From assembly GCA_945888625.1 (NCBI GenBank), contig CAMDAH010000010.1, positions 28,383 to 92,382 of the forward strand: a DNA stretch of 64,000 nt, in the 5' to 3' direction. Source of the stretch: Chryseobacterium gleum (GTDB lineage: Bacteria; Bacteroidota; Bacteroidia; Flavobacteriales_D; Crocinitomicaceae). Below, one piece after another: positions 16,552 to 26,963 of the stretch. The position numbers and the translations under genes are program-made. The notes under the pieces were generated by a model. It did no database searches. It was not told where the DNA came from and saw only the letters and a list, made by a program, of their open reading frames with translations. The stretch's first letter is position 1. Each line of letters starts with the position of its first letter.

Positions 16552-19206
16552 ATGAAAATTTCAGTTTTAAAAAGAATCAGTGTCATTGTACTGACTATTT
16601 TATATTTAGGAAGTTGTGCACAAGACGAATCCACATCAACGGGTTGGAAGTATAACAAGACCGAAAATGGCGGTTTTGAAAAGAAAGACTTTGAAGAACA
16701 AGAAACTGGTCCTGGTTTGGTAATGATTGAGGGCGGTGTTTTCACTATGGGTCGTACAGAAGAGGATGTAATGGACGATTGGAACGCAAGAGCCCACAAA
16801 GTAACCGTATCCTCATTTTACATGGATCGAACAGAAGTTTCCAATTTCCATTGGCTAGAGTATGTTTATTGGATGAAAAGAGTTTATTACAAATCGTACC
16901 CACACATTTACAAGAAATCGCTACCTGACACACTTGCGTGGCGTTCACCACTTTCGTACAAAGAAAAATACGTAGATTATTACCTAAGACACCCTAGCTA
17001 CAGAGATTATCCTGTTGTTGGTGTATCTTGGATTCAAGCCAATGATTTTTGTAAGTGGAGAACAGACCGTGTTAATGAAGCTATTTTAGTTAGAGAAGGA
17101 ATTCTAAATTGGCATTTTGCCGATGGTGAATTAAATGAAGTGGCAGCCGGTAACGACCCTAAATTCAGTTCTAAGTTTCGTTCTGCCCCAGAAAACATGT
17201 TTAATACAGATTCTTACTTGGCTGGTCAATATAATCAGACATCAAAAGATGGCTATACGGTTACAACCGATAACAAAGGTGACTTTAAAGACAAGAACAA
17301 AAAAGCAGTTCCAAGAGATCCATATATGTTAGACAATTATGATCCTGTATACGCAGAAAAAGATGATCCAACCGATACTAAGTCCCCCGTTTACAGAGGT
17401 AAAAGACAAGTAAGACTGGAAGATGGTATTTTACTACCAAAATATAGATTGCCTGTCGAGGCAGAATGGGAATTTGCTGCTAGTGGATTGATTGGAAATT
17501 TGGATGATAATTCAGAAAATATCGATGAAAGAAGAATTTATCCTTGGGATGGACATTATGTTAGAAAAGATGAGGAACAATTTCAAGGTTCCATTCAGGC
17601 TAATTTTGTTCGAGGAAAGGGTGATTTCATGGGTGTTTCTGGCGCTTTAAACGACGGAGCAGACGTCACGGCACGAGTGGATGATTTCTGGCCGAACGAT
17701 TACGGATTATACAACATGGCTGGAAATGTTTCTGAATGGGTAATGGATACCTACCGACCACTTTCAAGCGAAGTGACAGATGAATTTATGCCTTTCAGAG
17801 GAAATGTTTACCAAACTAAGTTGCTAGTTCCAGACGGCCTTTATGATAAGCAAGTTAAAGCTTCCGAAAATATCTATGATGTTTATGGAATGAAAGAGTT
17901 TGTTAACGAATATGCTCGTGTTAAGTATTTAGCAATGACTAATAATCCAGTTGATTTATCGAGTAAATTTCAAGAAAACTATAAAGCCCAAAACGATGCT
18001 AACAAAAAGAAAATAATTGATTTTACAGTATCACAAACATCATTTGTAATCGGTGACACAGTCGAAATTAAAGGAGATAAAGCAGTTTTAGCGAAAAGTA
18101 AACTTCCCATCAACTGGGTGATAACAAATGGAATTTTTGTTGGAGGTACTTCCAAATCAGATACAGTTATTAAAGTAATCTTCAATGCTCCAGGAAGTTA
18201 CTCTGCAAAATTAAGTCAAGGTACTGTCAGTGAAGAAAAGTTAAACTTCATAACAGTTGTTTCGACATCCGCAGAACTTAAAGGACTTGTCAACACAACA
18301 AGTAGTCAAACCAAAATCAACTCGAATCAAGATAAGCGTAAATACCAATTTAATAGTCCTAGTAGTTCATACTTAGCTAATAGCAGTCAATACACGTTAA
18401 ATGATAGTATTCAATTTGCTGTACTAGATGACATAAATGCTTTACTGGATACAGCCATATTTTTGTATAACAAAGGAAATACAATAAAAGCGTCTGCCTA
18501 CATTGAGCAAGCTTTATTTGGAAACTTAAATAATTCAGTTTCGCCTATTGACTTCAGAAAAAACTACGACGAAGATACGGACGAACTAGGAATAGGTGTA
18601 CATTACTTTAAAACAGACGACGATGGGCAACCTGAAACTGAAGCAACCACCTTTAATATATTTAAGGATGATTATTTAGAGTTTCGATTTAAAAATTACA
18701 AAACTGACCCAACTATTTCCACTTGGGTAGTCACGTTAAGAAATGGATTAAGTGAATTCATTGTTGAAAGTCGTGGCAAGCAACGTTGGAGAAATGTTAC
18801 AGAAGAGGAAAATATTGGTCGATTAAATTATAGAAAAGACGACTACATTGACTATTTAGACGGTGACTTAGAATCTTCTATATTTTACAATAACAAGTCC
18901 AGAATTGATGATGTTAATACCGGGAAAAGAGATGCATCTCAAGTTGTATATCAAAGCGAACATGAAAATTTTGACTTAGAAGGAAAGTCGCTAAATAAAG
19001 GTATTGATGGTTGGCCAACTACACTTATCTCTGATAAATCCAAAGTTTATAAAGGTGGATCATGGGCTGACAGAGCATATTGGTTAGCTGGATCTAATCG
19101 TCGCTTTCTTGATGAAGATAAGTCTTCTGCAATGATTGGTTTTCGTTGTGCTATGGACAGGGTCGGAAGTTCCCGCCAAAGCATCAATGAGAAAAAACGA
19201 AAATAA
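16552..19206 (+). CDS. gldJ: Gliding motility / type IX secretion lipoprotein GldJ, with a large insertion
   Basis: GldJ is an outer-membrane lipoprotein of the formylglycine-generating-enzyme fold required for gliding and type IX secretion. From the ATG at 16552 the signal peptide ends in the lipobox LGSC (Cys22). The track start 23 codons earlier overlaps porP and is rejected. The fold begins GPGLVMIEGGVFTMG, continues through EWEFAASG and NMAGNVSEWVMDTYRP, and closes with VYKGGSWADRAYWL (near 832) and IGFRCAMDRVG. F. johnsoniae GldJ is about 560 residues; this one has 884. The excess lies mainly between about 485 and 745 and begins with a PKD/Ig-like stretch (GDTVEIKGDKAVL ... LPINWVITNGIF ... 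FNAPGSYSAKL). A strong terminator follows the stop. Confidence 0.92.
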   Translation: MKISVLKRISVIVLTILYLGSCAQDESTSTGWKYNKTENGGFEKKDFEEQETGPGLVMIEGGVFTMGRTEEDVMDDWNARAHKVTVSSFYMDRTEVSNFHWLEYVYWMKRVYYKSYPHIYKKSLPDTLAWRSPLSYKEKYVDYYLRHPSYRDYPVVGVSWIQANDFCKWRTDRVNEAILVREGILNWHFADGELNEVAAGNDPKFSSKFRSAPENMFNTDSYLAGQYNQTSKDGYTVTTDNKGDFKDKNKKAVPRDPYMLDNYDPVYAEKDDPTDTKSPVYRGKRQVRLEDGILLPKYRLPVEAEWEFAASGLIGNLDDNSENIDERRIYPWDGHYVRKDEEQFQGSIQANFVRGKGDFMGVSGALNDGADVTARVDDFWPNDYGLYNMAGNVSEWVMDTYRPLSSEVTDEFMPFRGNVYQTKLLVPDGLYDKQVKASENIYDVYGMKEFVNEYARVKYLAMTNNPVDLSSKFQENYKAQNDANKKKIIDFTVSQTSFVIGDTVEIKGDKAVLAKSKLPINWVITNGIFVGGTSKSDTVIKVIFNAPGSYSAKLSQGTVSEEKLNFITVVSTSAELKGLVNTTSSQTKINSNQDKRKYQFNSPSSSYLANSSQYTLNDSIQFAVLDDINALLDTAIFLYNKGNTIKASAYIEQALFGNLNNSVSPIDFRKNYDEDTDELGIGVHYFKTDDDGQPETEATTFNIFKDDYLEFRFKNYKTDPTISTWVVTLRNGLSEFIVESRGKQRWRNVTEEENIGRLNYRKDDYIDYLDGDLESSIFYNNKSRIDDVNTGKRDASQVVYQSEHENFDLEGKSLNKGIDGWPTTLISDKSKVYKGGSWADRAYWLAGSNRRFLDEDKSSAMIGFRCAMDRVGSSRQSINEKKRK

Positions 19207-19219
19207 TTTCAAACAACTT

Positions 19220-19248
19220 AAGCCTCTTTAATCAGAGGCTTTTTTTTT
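19220..19248 (+). terminator. Intrinsic terminator of gldJ
   Basis: AAGCCTCT-TTAATC-AGAGGCTT followed by eight T. It begins 13 bases after the gldJ stop and ends only 6 bases before the murF ATG. Confidence 0.85.
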
Positions 19249-19254
19249 GAACCA

Positions 19255-20535
19255 ATGGACTTATTTACATTATTTTATAAATCAAGCGGCGTTTCAATTG
19301 ATACAAGATCGATTAAAAGAGATAGTTTGTTTATTGCACTCAAAGGACCAAACTTTAACGGAAGCGATTTCATAGCTAGTGCGTTGGGCAACGGAGCAAA
19401 ATACTGTATTACTGAAGAACAATCTATTTGTGATAATGAAGCGGTGTTTTTTACGGAAGATACACTTCAATTTATACAGCAACTTGCGTTATATCATCGA
19501 AGAAAATTTTCAATCCCGATTATAGGAATTACTGGAAGTAACGGTAAAACCAGTACGAAAGAACTAATAAATTGTGTACTTACCAAAAAATACAAAGTAT
19601 TAAGTACGATTGGAAATTTAAATAACCATATCGGAGTTCCTTTAACATTGTTAAATCTTAATGCAACTCATGAAATTGCTATTATTGAAATGGGCGCTAA
19701 TAAACACGGTGATATTGCCGAACTCTGCTCTATTGCCGAACCAAACTACGGCGTAATAACCAATATAGGAAAAGCGCATTTAGAGGGATTCAAAGACTTT
19801 AATGGCGTACTAAAAACAAAAAAGGAATTGTATACCTCCGTTAGTAAGCATAAAGGTGTGCTATTTTTCAATGCCGACGATGAAATACTAGTTGCTAATC
19901 TGCCTGAAAATGTTTCTACTTACTCCTATGGGACAGATCAACGGTCTCAAATAATTGGTGAATTAATTGAACTAAATCCCGCTATTAAATTAAACTTTCG
20001 ACACGCATTACACGCTTCTATCGGCATACAAACACAATTAATTGGAAAATACAACTTCTACAATTTTCTATGTGCCATAAGTATTGGAGTGTATTTTAAA
20101 GTAAACGATAAACAAATACAGAACGCTATAGAGGCTTATGTTTCAACCAACAATCGTTCTCAAGTTGAAAAAACAGAAAATAACACCCTCCTTATTGATT
20201 GTTACAACGCAAATCCAAGCAGTATGCTATCTGCCTTAGAAAGTTTTGTTTTGGTACATCACGATGAAAAAATCGCGATTCTTGGAGACATGTTAGAGTT
20301 AGGAGAAGAAACCAACAACGAGCATAAGAAAATAATTGATTTTTGCGATCGAAATAAAATAAGCTACCTAACAGTCGGAGAAAATTTTGCAAAAGTAAAT
20401 AATACGCCTACAAAAAACTTTCTAACAACAGAAGAATTGGGTGTTTTTATAAAGGTATCGCCTTTACAACAAAAACTAATTTTATTAAAAGGATCAAGGG
20501 GAATTGCTTTGGAAAAATTAATACCCTTGCTGTGA
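19255..20535 (+). CDS. murF: UDP-N-acetylmuramoyl-tripeptide--D-alanyl-D-alanine ligase
   Basis: The last cytoplasmic peptide-adding step of peptidoglycan precursor synthesis, joining D-Ala-D-Ala to the UDP-MurNAc-tripeptide. The 426-residue protein shows the N-terminal IDTRSIKRDSLFIALKG substrate-binding segment, the ATP loop GITGSNGKTSTKE near residues 91-103, NLNNHIGVPLTLL, and the C-terminal domain with LIDCYNANPSSMLSALES and LGDMLELGE. All are standard for MurF. No other mur or fts gene is adjacent. The ATG is 6 bases after the T-run of the gldJ terminator, so its promoter is unclear. Confidence 0.96.
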   Translation: MDLFTLFYKSSGVSIDTRSIKRDSLFIALKGPNFNGSDFIASALGNGAKYCITEEQSICDNEAVFFTEDTLQFIQQLALYHRRKFSIPIIGITGSNGKTSTKELINCVLTKKYKVLSTIGNLNNHIGVPLTLLNLNATHEIAIIEMGANKHGDIAELCSIAEPNYGVITNIGKAHLEGFKDFNGVLKTKKELYTSVSKHKGVLFFNADDEILVANLPENVSTYSYGTDQRSQIIGELIELNPAIKLNFRHALHASIGIQTQLIGKYNFYNFLCAISIGVYFKVNDKQIQNAIEAYVSTNNRSQVEKTENNTLLIDCYNANPSSMLSALESFVLVHHDEKIAILGDMLELGEETNNEHKKIIDFCDRNKISYLTVGENFAKVNNTPTKNFLTTEELGVFIKVSPLQQKLILLKGSRGIALEKLIPLL

Positions 20536-20545
20536 CAAACACATT

Positions 20546-21628
20546 TTATGCGCCGTATTGCATAAGAAACCCTTTTAAAAAAGGATCTAAATTTCCATCC
20601 ATTACCCCCTCAACATCAGAGGTTTCTATGCCAGTTCGAACATCCTTTACTAGCTTATAAGGTTGCATGACATAATTTCGAATTTGAGACCCCCATTCAA
20701 TTTTTTTCTTTCCTGCCTCAATCTCATTTCGTTTTTCAAGTCGCTCTCTCAACACCAATTCATAGAGTTGTGAGCGAAGAAGTTGTAACGCTTTTTCTTT
20801 ATTTGCCAACTGCGAACGCGACTCTGAATTTTCGATAATAATGCCTGAAGGAGCATGACGAAGTCGCACTGCTGTTTCAACTTTGTTTACATTTTGACCA
20901 CCTGCCCCACCCGAGCGAAAAGTTTCAAAACTAACGTCAGCGGGATTTACATAAATATCAATGTTATCATCAACCAAGGGATAGACATACACCGAGACAA
21001 ACGAAGTATGACGTTTAGCATTTGAGTCGAAAGGAGAAATTCGAACAAGGCGATGCACACCATTTTCTCCTTTCAAATAGCCAAAAGAAAATTCACCTTC
21101 AAACTCCAATGTTACTGTTTTAACACCTGCAACATCCCCTTCTTGATAATTAAGTTCACTTAACTTATAGCCTTTTCTTTGTCCCCACATCATGTACATA
21201 CGCATGAGCATTGAAGCCCAATCACAACTTTCAGTACCCCCTGCTCCTGCAGTTATTTGAACCACCGCACTTAAAGCATCTTCTTCGCCAGAAAGCATGT
21301 TTTTTAACTCCAATTCTTCCACACCGTTCTGAACATCATGGTAAAGGGCGTCAACCTCTTTTTGATCTGCGGCTCCCTCTTTAACAAATTCAATTAAAAC
21401 CTCAATATCTTGTGCTCCAACCCGTAAGCGATCAAAGTTATCTACCCAGTACTTCAATCCTCTGATGATTTTCATTTGCTTTTCTGCTTTTTTGGGATCG
21501 TCCCAAAAAACAGGGTCTTGCGTGCGTAAATCTTCTTCCCGAAGCGACTGCCTTTTATCTTCAATTTTCAAATACAATGCAATCTCATCGATGCGCTTGA
21601 TTAAATCCTTATATTGTTCATTCGTCAT
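20546..21628 (-). CDS. prfB: Peptide chain release factor 2
   Basis: RF2 recognises UAA and UGA stop codons and triggers peptide release. The 360-residue protein contains the RF2-type SPF segment ([13 protein letters not shown]) and the catalytic GGQ near residue 244 ([13 protein letters not shown]). The ATG at 21628 (MTNEQYKDL) is chosen over the TTG 10 codons upstream. The gene is in one frame: at the place where many bacteria have the autoregulatory +1 frameshift with an in-frame TGA, this gene reads TAT TTG AAA. It is divergent from gcvH. A TATTTTTG box lies 4 bases before the ATG. Confidence 0.96.
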   Translation of the reverse strand: MTNEQYKDLIKRIDEIALYLKIEDKRQSLREEDLRTQDPVFWDDPKKAEKQMKIIRGLKYWVDNFDRLRVGAQDIEVLIEFVKEGAADQKEVDALYHDVQNGVEELELKNMLSGEEDALSAVVQITAGAGGTESCDWASMLMRMYMMWGQRKGYKLSELNYQEGDVAGVKTVTLEFEGEFSFGYLKGENGVHRLVRISPFDSNAKRHTSFVSVYVYPLVDDNIDIYVNPADVSFETFRSGGAGGQNVNKVETAVRLRHAPSGIIIENSESRSQLANKEKALQLLRSQLYELVLRERLEKRNEIEAGKKKIEWGSQIRNYVMQPYKLVKDVRTGIETSDVEGVMDGNLDPFLKGFLMQYGA

Positions 21629-21632
21629 AGCG

Positions 21633-21640
21633 CAAAAATA
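21633..21640 (-). promoter_or_regulatory. Putative -7 promoter box of prfB, at leaderless distance
   Basis: TATTTTTG on the minus strand, 4 bases before the prfB ATG, with a TTG 15 bases upstream. It is an exact TAnnTTTG match. Confidence 0.4.
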
Positions 21641-21698
21641 ATTAATCTTTGATAACAAAAGAGCGATAATATTTCACGACTAACTATTAGAAATTATT

Positions 21699-21706
21699 TA
21701 ACTTTG
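21699..21706 (+). promoter_or_regulatory. Putative -7 promoter box of gcvH
   Basis: TAACTTTG, exact TAnnTTTG match, ends 15 bases before the gcvH ATG. The same octamer precedes the THX gene and the 178-residue gene at 54194. Confidence 0.45.
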
Positions 21707-21721
21707 AAAAAAATAAACAAA

Positions 21722-22099
21722 ATGAACATACCAGAAGAATTAAAATACACAAAAGACCACGAGTGGGTTAGAATAGACGGTGATATTGCTACAGTAGGAA
21801 TTACAGCATTTGCGCAAGGTGAATTAGGTGATATCGTTTATGTAGAAATAGAAACAGTTGGTGAGACCTTAGCAAAAGAGGAAATTTTTGGATCAATTGA
21901 GGCCGTTAAGACCGTATCGGATTTATTTATGCCTGTCAGTGGAGAAATATTGAAGTTAAATGAAGCCCTTGACGGCAATCCAGAATTGGTAAATAGCGAC
22001 CCATACGGGGAAGGTTGGATGGTTAAGATTAAACTTACTGACCCTTCCGACTTGAGTGGATTACTTGGATCGACGGAATATTCTTCTTTAGTACATTAA
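21722..22099 (+). CDS. gcvH: Glycine cleavage system H protein
   Basis: The lipoyl carrier that shuttles the aminomethyl group between the P, T and L proteins of glycine cleavage; it can also relay lipoyl groups. The 125-residue protein begins [16 protein letters not shown]. Lys63 in [13 protein letters not shown] is the lipoylation site. The track start six codons upstream is rejected because the conserved N-terminus starts at the ATG 21722 and the -7 box overlaps the longer version. gcvP and gcvT are not here. It ends at a terminator shared with gyrB. Confidence 0.96.
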   Translation: MNIPEELKYTKDHEWVRIDGDIATVGITAFAQGELGDIVYVEIETVGETLAKEEIFGSIEAVKTVSDLFMPVSGEILKLNEALDGNPELVNSDPYGEGWMVKIKLTDPSDLSGLLGSTEYSSLVH

Positions 22100-22110
22100 G
22101 CTTAGAAACA

Positions 22111-22139
22111 AAAAAAGGCGCTTTGAGCGCCTTTTTTTT
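22111..22139. terminator. Bidirectional intrinsic terminator between gcvH and gyrB
   Basis: GGCGCT-TTG-AGCGCC flanked by an A-run on the left and a T-run on the right, so a T-tailed hairpin forms on either strand. It lies 11 bases after gcvH and 18 bases after the gyrB stop. Confidence 0.88.
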
Positions 22140-22157
22140 ATTCAACTAGAACGTATT

Positions 22158-24113
<1,956 letters not shown>

Positions 24114-24133
24114 TTACGTTTGTTTAAATTTTT

Positions 24134-24163
24134 AAAATATACAAACAAAAATACAAAAATCAA
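24134..24163 (-). promoter_or_regulatory. Putative gyrB promoter (TTG-N19-TATATTTT)
   Basis: On the minus strand TTG (24163-24161) is followed after 19 bases by TATATTTT (24141-24134), a 7-of-8 match to the -7 consensus at the ideal spacing. It would give a leader of about 22 bases. Confidence 0.42.
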
Positions 24164-24226
24164 CCTTGTTTTAGATTCAAAAAAGAACTAAAAAACCTAT
24201 ACTTATCAACAAAATATGAACTTAAA

Positions 24227-24793
24227 CTACGATTTAATCCAATCGGTAATGGATGCATCTAAAGGAGAAGTAGAAGGCGCAATTACCTTTACTAAAAAAC
24301 CATTTTCATCTAGACAATATTTTTGAAAATTCCAAGACACATTGTTGTCTTCTAGTCCATTTTGTGATTTTTCCGTTAAGAATTTGTAGATAGGATGCAT
24401 GTCATTTCCCTTCACCGAAATTTTTGACATCATAGGAAAAGTAACCCCGTAATTTTTCTTGCAAAAATCTGCAATTTTTTCATTGGATCCTGGCTCTTGT
24501 CCCATAAAATTATTAGCCGGGAAACCGATGATGATAAAATTTTTGTCTTTGTACGTTTTATACAATTGCTCCAACTCTTCATATTGTGGTGTTAACCCAC
24601 ACTTGGACGCCGTGTTAACGACTAATATTTTTTTACCTTTAAGCGTGGAAAAATCGTAAGAATAACCATTAATGTCATTAACGGTGAAAGAATGTATCGA
24701 AATCTTAGTGTTTGGATTAGATGAAGTAGTTGAATTAGTTGGATTCACAGAGCAGAAAGTTAAAATGAGTAAACTGATTAAGGGAAGTTTCAT
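24227..24793 (-). CDS. Glutathione peroxidase-family thiol peroxidase
   Basis: Reduces hydroperoxides using a catalytic cysteine and, in bacteria of this type, usually thioredoxin rather than glutathione. The 188-residue protein has a hydrophobic N-terminal signal (MKLPLISLLILTFCS), so it acts outside the cytoplasm. The active site is Cys65 in NTASKCGLT, with the Gln of FPANNFMGQEPG and the Trp of VSWNFQKY completing the tetrad; Cys111 in IADFCKKNYG is at the resolving position of thioredoxin-dependent members. Cys14 could be a lipoprotein anchor, though Phe just before it is atypical. It is divergent from an OmpA-like gene. Confidence 0.92.
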   Translation of the reverse strand: MKLPLISLLILTFCSVNPTNSTTSSNPNTKISIHSFTVNDINGYSYDFSTLKGKKILVVNTASKCGLTPQYEELEQLYKTYKDKNFIIIGFPANNFMGQEPGSNEKIADFCKKNYGVTFPMMSKISVKGNDMHPIYKFLTEKSQNGLEDNNVSWNFQKYCLDENGFLVKVIAPSTSPLDASITDWIKS

Positions 24794-24880
24794 ATTATTA
24801 TTTTTTGAAGTAACAATTTACGCAGAATTTAGTTTACAGCAACATAAAAACCTTTTTATTCCATTTACGAATAAGTAAAC

Positions 24881-25750
24881 ATGGTCAAATTAACACTAGT
24901 AATTTTCATCCTCCTAACTTACCTGCCCAGTTATTGTCAGTTTAGAGTTAGCGGTACCTGGCAGGGATTAGTGTGCAAGGTAAATACAGACTGGCGAACA
25001 GCAGAACCAATTTATTTTGACTTCATCTGTATAGGTTCCTCGATAAGCGGCGAGAGCAGGGAGGAAAAATACAATTCTACTAATTATTCAATAAAAACAA
25101 TAAACGGAAAATTAAGTAATCCAAAATCACTTTACTCGATTGAATTTAGTCAAGAGATTTCCTCCAATAAAAAAACAAAAGAAGCATCTTGCCCGCTCTC
25201 TTTTTTTCTAAAATACAACGAATCGACCGGTTATTTTGAGGGAAACTATACCAATAGTCGTTGTTCTGCCGATAGCGGAAAAGTAAAAATATACAAATCA
25301 GATTTAGCTTTCTCTCAGGATCCCCCTCCTTTAAGTCCTCATACATGGGTAGAAAGATTTAGATCAGACTTAGTTCTTGGTTTATCCGCAGTGACTAACC
25401 GAAAAAAAGAATTGATAGAATTTAAGTTTGAAACAATCTATTTCGATTACAATTCGGATAGCATACCAATCAAATATTATCCGTTTTTAGACAAGATGAC
25501 ACGTATAATTTTAGGGCATTCGGATTTACGCATCAAAATTATCGGGAATACTGATTCAGACGGCTCGGACCAATACAACGAAGACCTATCGCTTCGAAGG
25601 GCGGCATCAATCAGGAAATATCTTGAAAACAACGGGTTAAATAACGACCGACTAATTAACGAAAACTGTGGTGAAAAACAACCGGTAGAATCAAATAAAA
25701 CATCGGAGGGCCGGAGGAAAAACAGAAGAGTAGAGTTTAAATTTATCTAG
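24881..25750 (+). CDS. OmpA-family C-terminal domain protein, secreted
   Basis: A 289-residue cell-envelope protein with a signal peptide (MVKLTLVIFILLTYLPSYC), a beta-rich N-terminal region of about 120 residues that describes no family I can name (GTWQGLVCKVN ... ISGESREEKYN), and a C-terminal OmpA peptidoglycan-binding domain: IYFDYNSDSIPIKYYPFLDKM, then IIGNTDSDGSDQYNEDLSLRRAASIRKYL, then GRRKNRRVEFKFI. The domain normally grips diaminopimelate in peptidoglycan. There is no transmembrane barrel. A glycosyltransferase follows after about 100 bases with its own predicted promoter. Confidence 0.88.
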   Translation: MVKLTLVIFILLTYLPSYCQFRVSGTWQGLVCKVNTDWRTAEPIYFDFICIGSSISGESREEKYNSTNYSIKTINGKLSNPKSLYSIEFSQEISSNKKTKEASCPLSFFLKYNESTGYFEGNYTNSRCSADSGKVKIYKSDLAFSQDPPPLSPHTWVERFRSDLVLGLSAVTNRKKELIEFKFETIYFDYNSDSIPIKYYPFLDKMTRIILGHSDLRIKIIGNTDSDGSDQYNEDLSLRRAASIRKYLENNGLNNDRLINENCGEKQPVESNKTSEGRRKNRRVEFKFI

Positions 25751-25758
25751 TAGCTTTG
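25751..25758 (+). promoter_or_regulatory. Putative -7 promoter box upstream of the leader ORF and glycosyltransferase
   Basis: TAGCTTTG, an exact TAnnTTTG match, starts on the base after the OmpA-protein stop. It lies 21 bases before the ATG of a 24-codon ORF and 95 bases before the glycosyltransferase. Confidence 0.38.
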
Positions 25759-25779
25759 CAGTAGATATAAGTGTTAAAA

Positions 25780-25854
25780 ATGAAAAAGCGATTTGATATA
25801 TTATTTCAAAAATTGGTATCGCGAAAGTACGTTACAAATCACAAGAAATTTTGA
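25780..25854 (+). CDS. Possible 24-residue leader peptide coupled to the glycosyltransferase
   Basis: An ATG-initiated ORF too short for the ORF track, encoding MKKRFDILFQKLVSRKYVTN and four further residues. Its TGA overlaps the glycosyltransferase ATG as TGATG, the classical arrangement for translational coupling. A -7-like box stands 21 bases upstream. The peptide is basic (nine Lys/Arg) with no recognised motif. It may equally be a chance ORF in an untranslated leader. Confidence 0.3.
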   Translation: MKKRFDILFQKLVSRKYVTNHKKF

Positions 25855-26963
25855 TGCAGAAAAGCGCTACTTTTCACCTTGCTTATTTTTGCAGTTCTAT
25901 CAGCTGGGGAGGCCTAGAAATGAATCAACTCAAGAATGCATTATGGATGCAGGAACGAGGGCATAAAGTTTTGATGATCTGCAAAAAAGACTCTCCCGTT
26001 GCACAATCTTGTTTAGCTGATGGAATTCCGTTAGCTTACGTTGAGGGCCACCGAAAGTATTATGATTTTAAGGCCGGTAAAAAACTAGCGCTTATTCTCG
26101 AACAGTTTAAAATTACTCACCTAATTACTCGGGATACTCGAGACTTAAGCGTAAGCGTAATCGCCAAACGTAAAGCTACTCACAAAGTACATCTGTCCTA
26201 TTTTATGGAAATGCAAATAGGTGTTTCAAAAAAGAATCTATTTCATACTATTCGATACCGAGGTTTGGACGCTTGGTGTTGTCCGCTCAACGGACTAGTT
26301 GATCAAGTGAAGTCATTGACAAGAATTGATAAAAAAAAAATTCATTACATACCATCAGCGCTTGATTTGAGTCGGTTTTCTAATAATGTATCAAAAGAAA
26401 CAGCACGAAAAATGCTTAATCTCCCTCAAGACCAAATTACTATTGGACTTAGCGGCCGTTTTGATCCATTTAAAGGGCATCTTTTGTTACTCGAGGCAAT
26501 TAATCGCCTAAACAACCCAGCCATACATGTTTGTTTTCTTGGTGAGCCAACAAAAGGTGCTGGACAAGAATATATTGAACAAATTCATCAGTCAATTGAC
26601 AATTTTAATTTAACTAATCAAGTTTTTATTAGGCCTTTTCGCAAAGACATTGAAGTTTTTTATGCTGCTATTGATCTTTTTATCATGGCTTCTAAAGCAG
26701 AAACTTTTGGAATGGTTACCATCGAAGCAATGGCCTCAGGAATACCTGTAATTGCAAGTGATGGAGGAGGAAGTCCAGAAATCCTTGGCTTTGGTCAATT
26801 TGGTCAATTATTTATTCCACAAAAAGCCGAAAGTTTATCGGAACAAATCAAATCGTTTCTTAGCAACAAAAAAATAAACAAGGACCTATTATTGGATGCT
26901 GTAAAGATCTATGATCACCACAAAGTTTGCGAAAAAGTAGAACTAGTTCTTGGGATACAATGA
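25854..26963 (+). CDS. GT4-type glycosyltransferase (GT-B fold)
   Basis: Probably transfers a sugar from an activated donor to a surface polysaccharide or lipid; the substrate cannot be inferred. The 369-residue protein starts at the ATG 25854 (the track's TTG is one codon earlier). The N-terminal half has WGGLEMNQLKNALWMQERGHKV, a typical acceptor-side Rossmann entry. The C-terminal half has GLSGRFDPFKGHLLLLEAI and the donor-binding E-x7-E motif in SKAETFGMVTIEAMASGIPVIAS with GGGSPEIL. No membrane segment is seen. It ends head-to-head with an FkbM methyltransferase with the two stops abutting in TGATCA. No other polysaccharide genes are close. Confidence 0.88.
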   Translation: MQKSATFHLAYFCSSISWGGLEMNQLKNALWMQERGHKVLMICKKDSPVAQSCLADGIPLAYVEGHRKYYDFKAGKKLALILEQFKITHLITRDTRDLSVSVIAKRKATHKVHLSYFMEMQIGVSKKNLFHTIRYRGLDAWCCPLNGLVDQVKSLTRIDKKKIHYIPSALDLSRFSNNVSKETARKMLNLPQDQITIGLSGRFDPFKGHLLLLEAINRLNNPAIHVCFLGEPTKGAGQEYIEQIHQSIDNFNLTNQVFIRPFRKDIEVFYAAIDLFIMASKAETFGMVTIEAMASGIPVIASDGGGSPEILGFGQFGQLFIPQKAESLSEQIKSFLSNKKINKDLLLDAVKIYDHHKVCEKVELVLGIQ

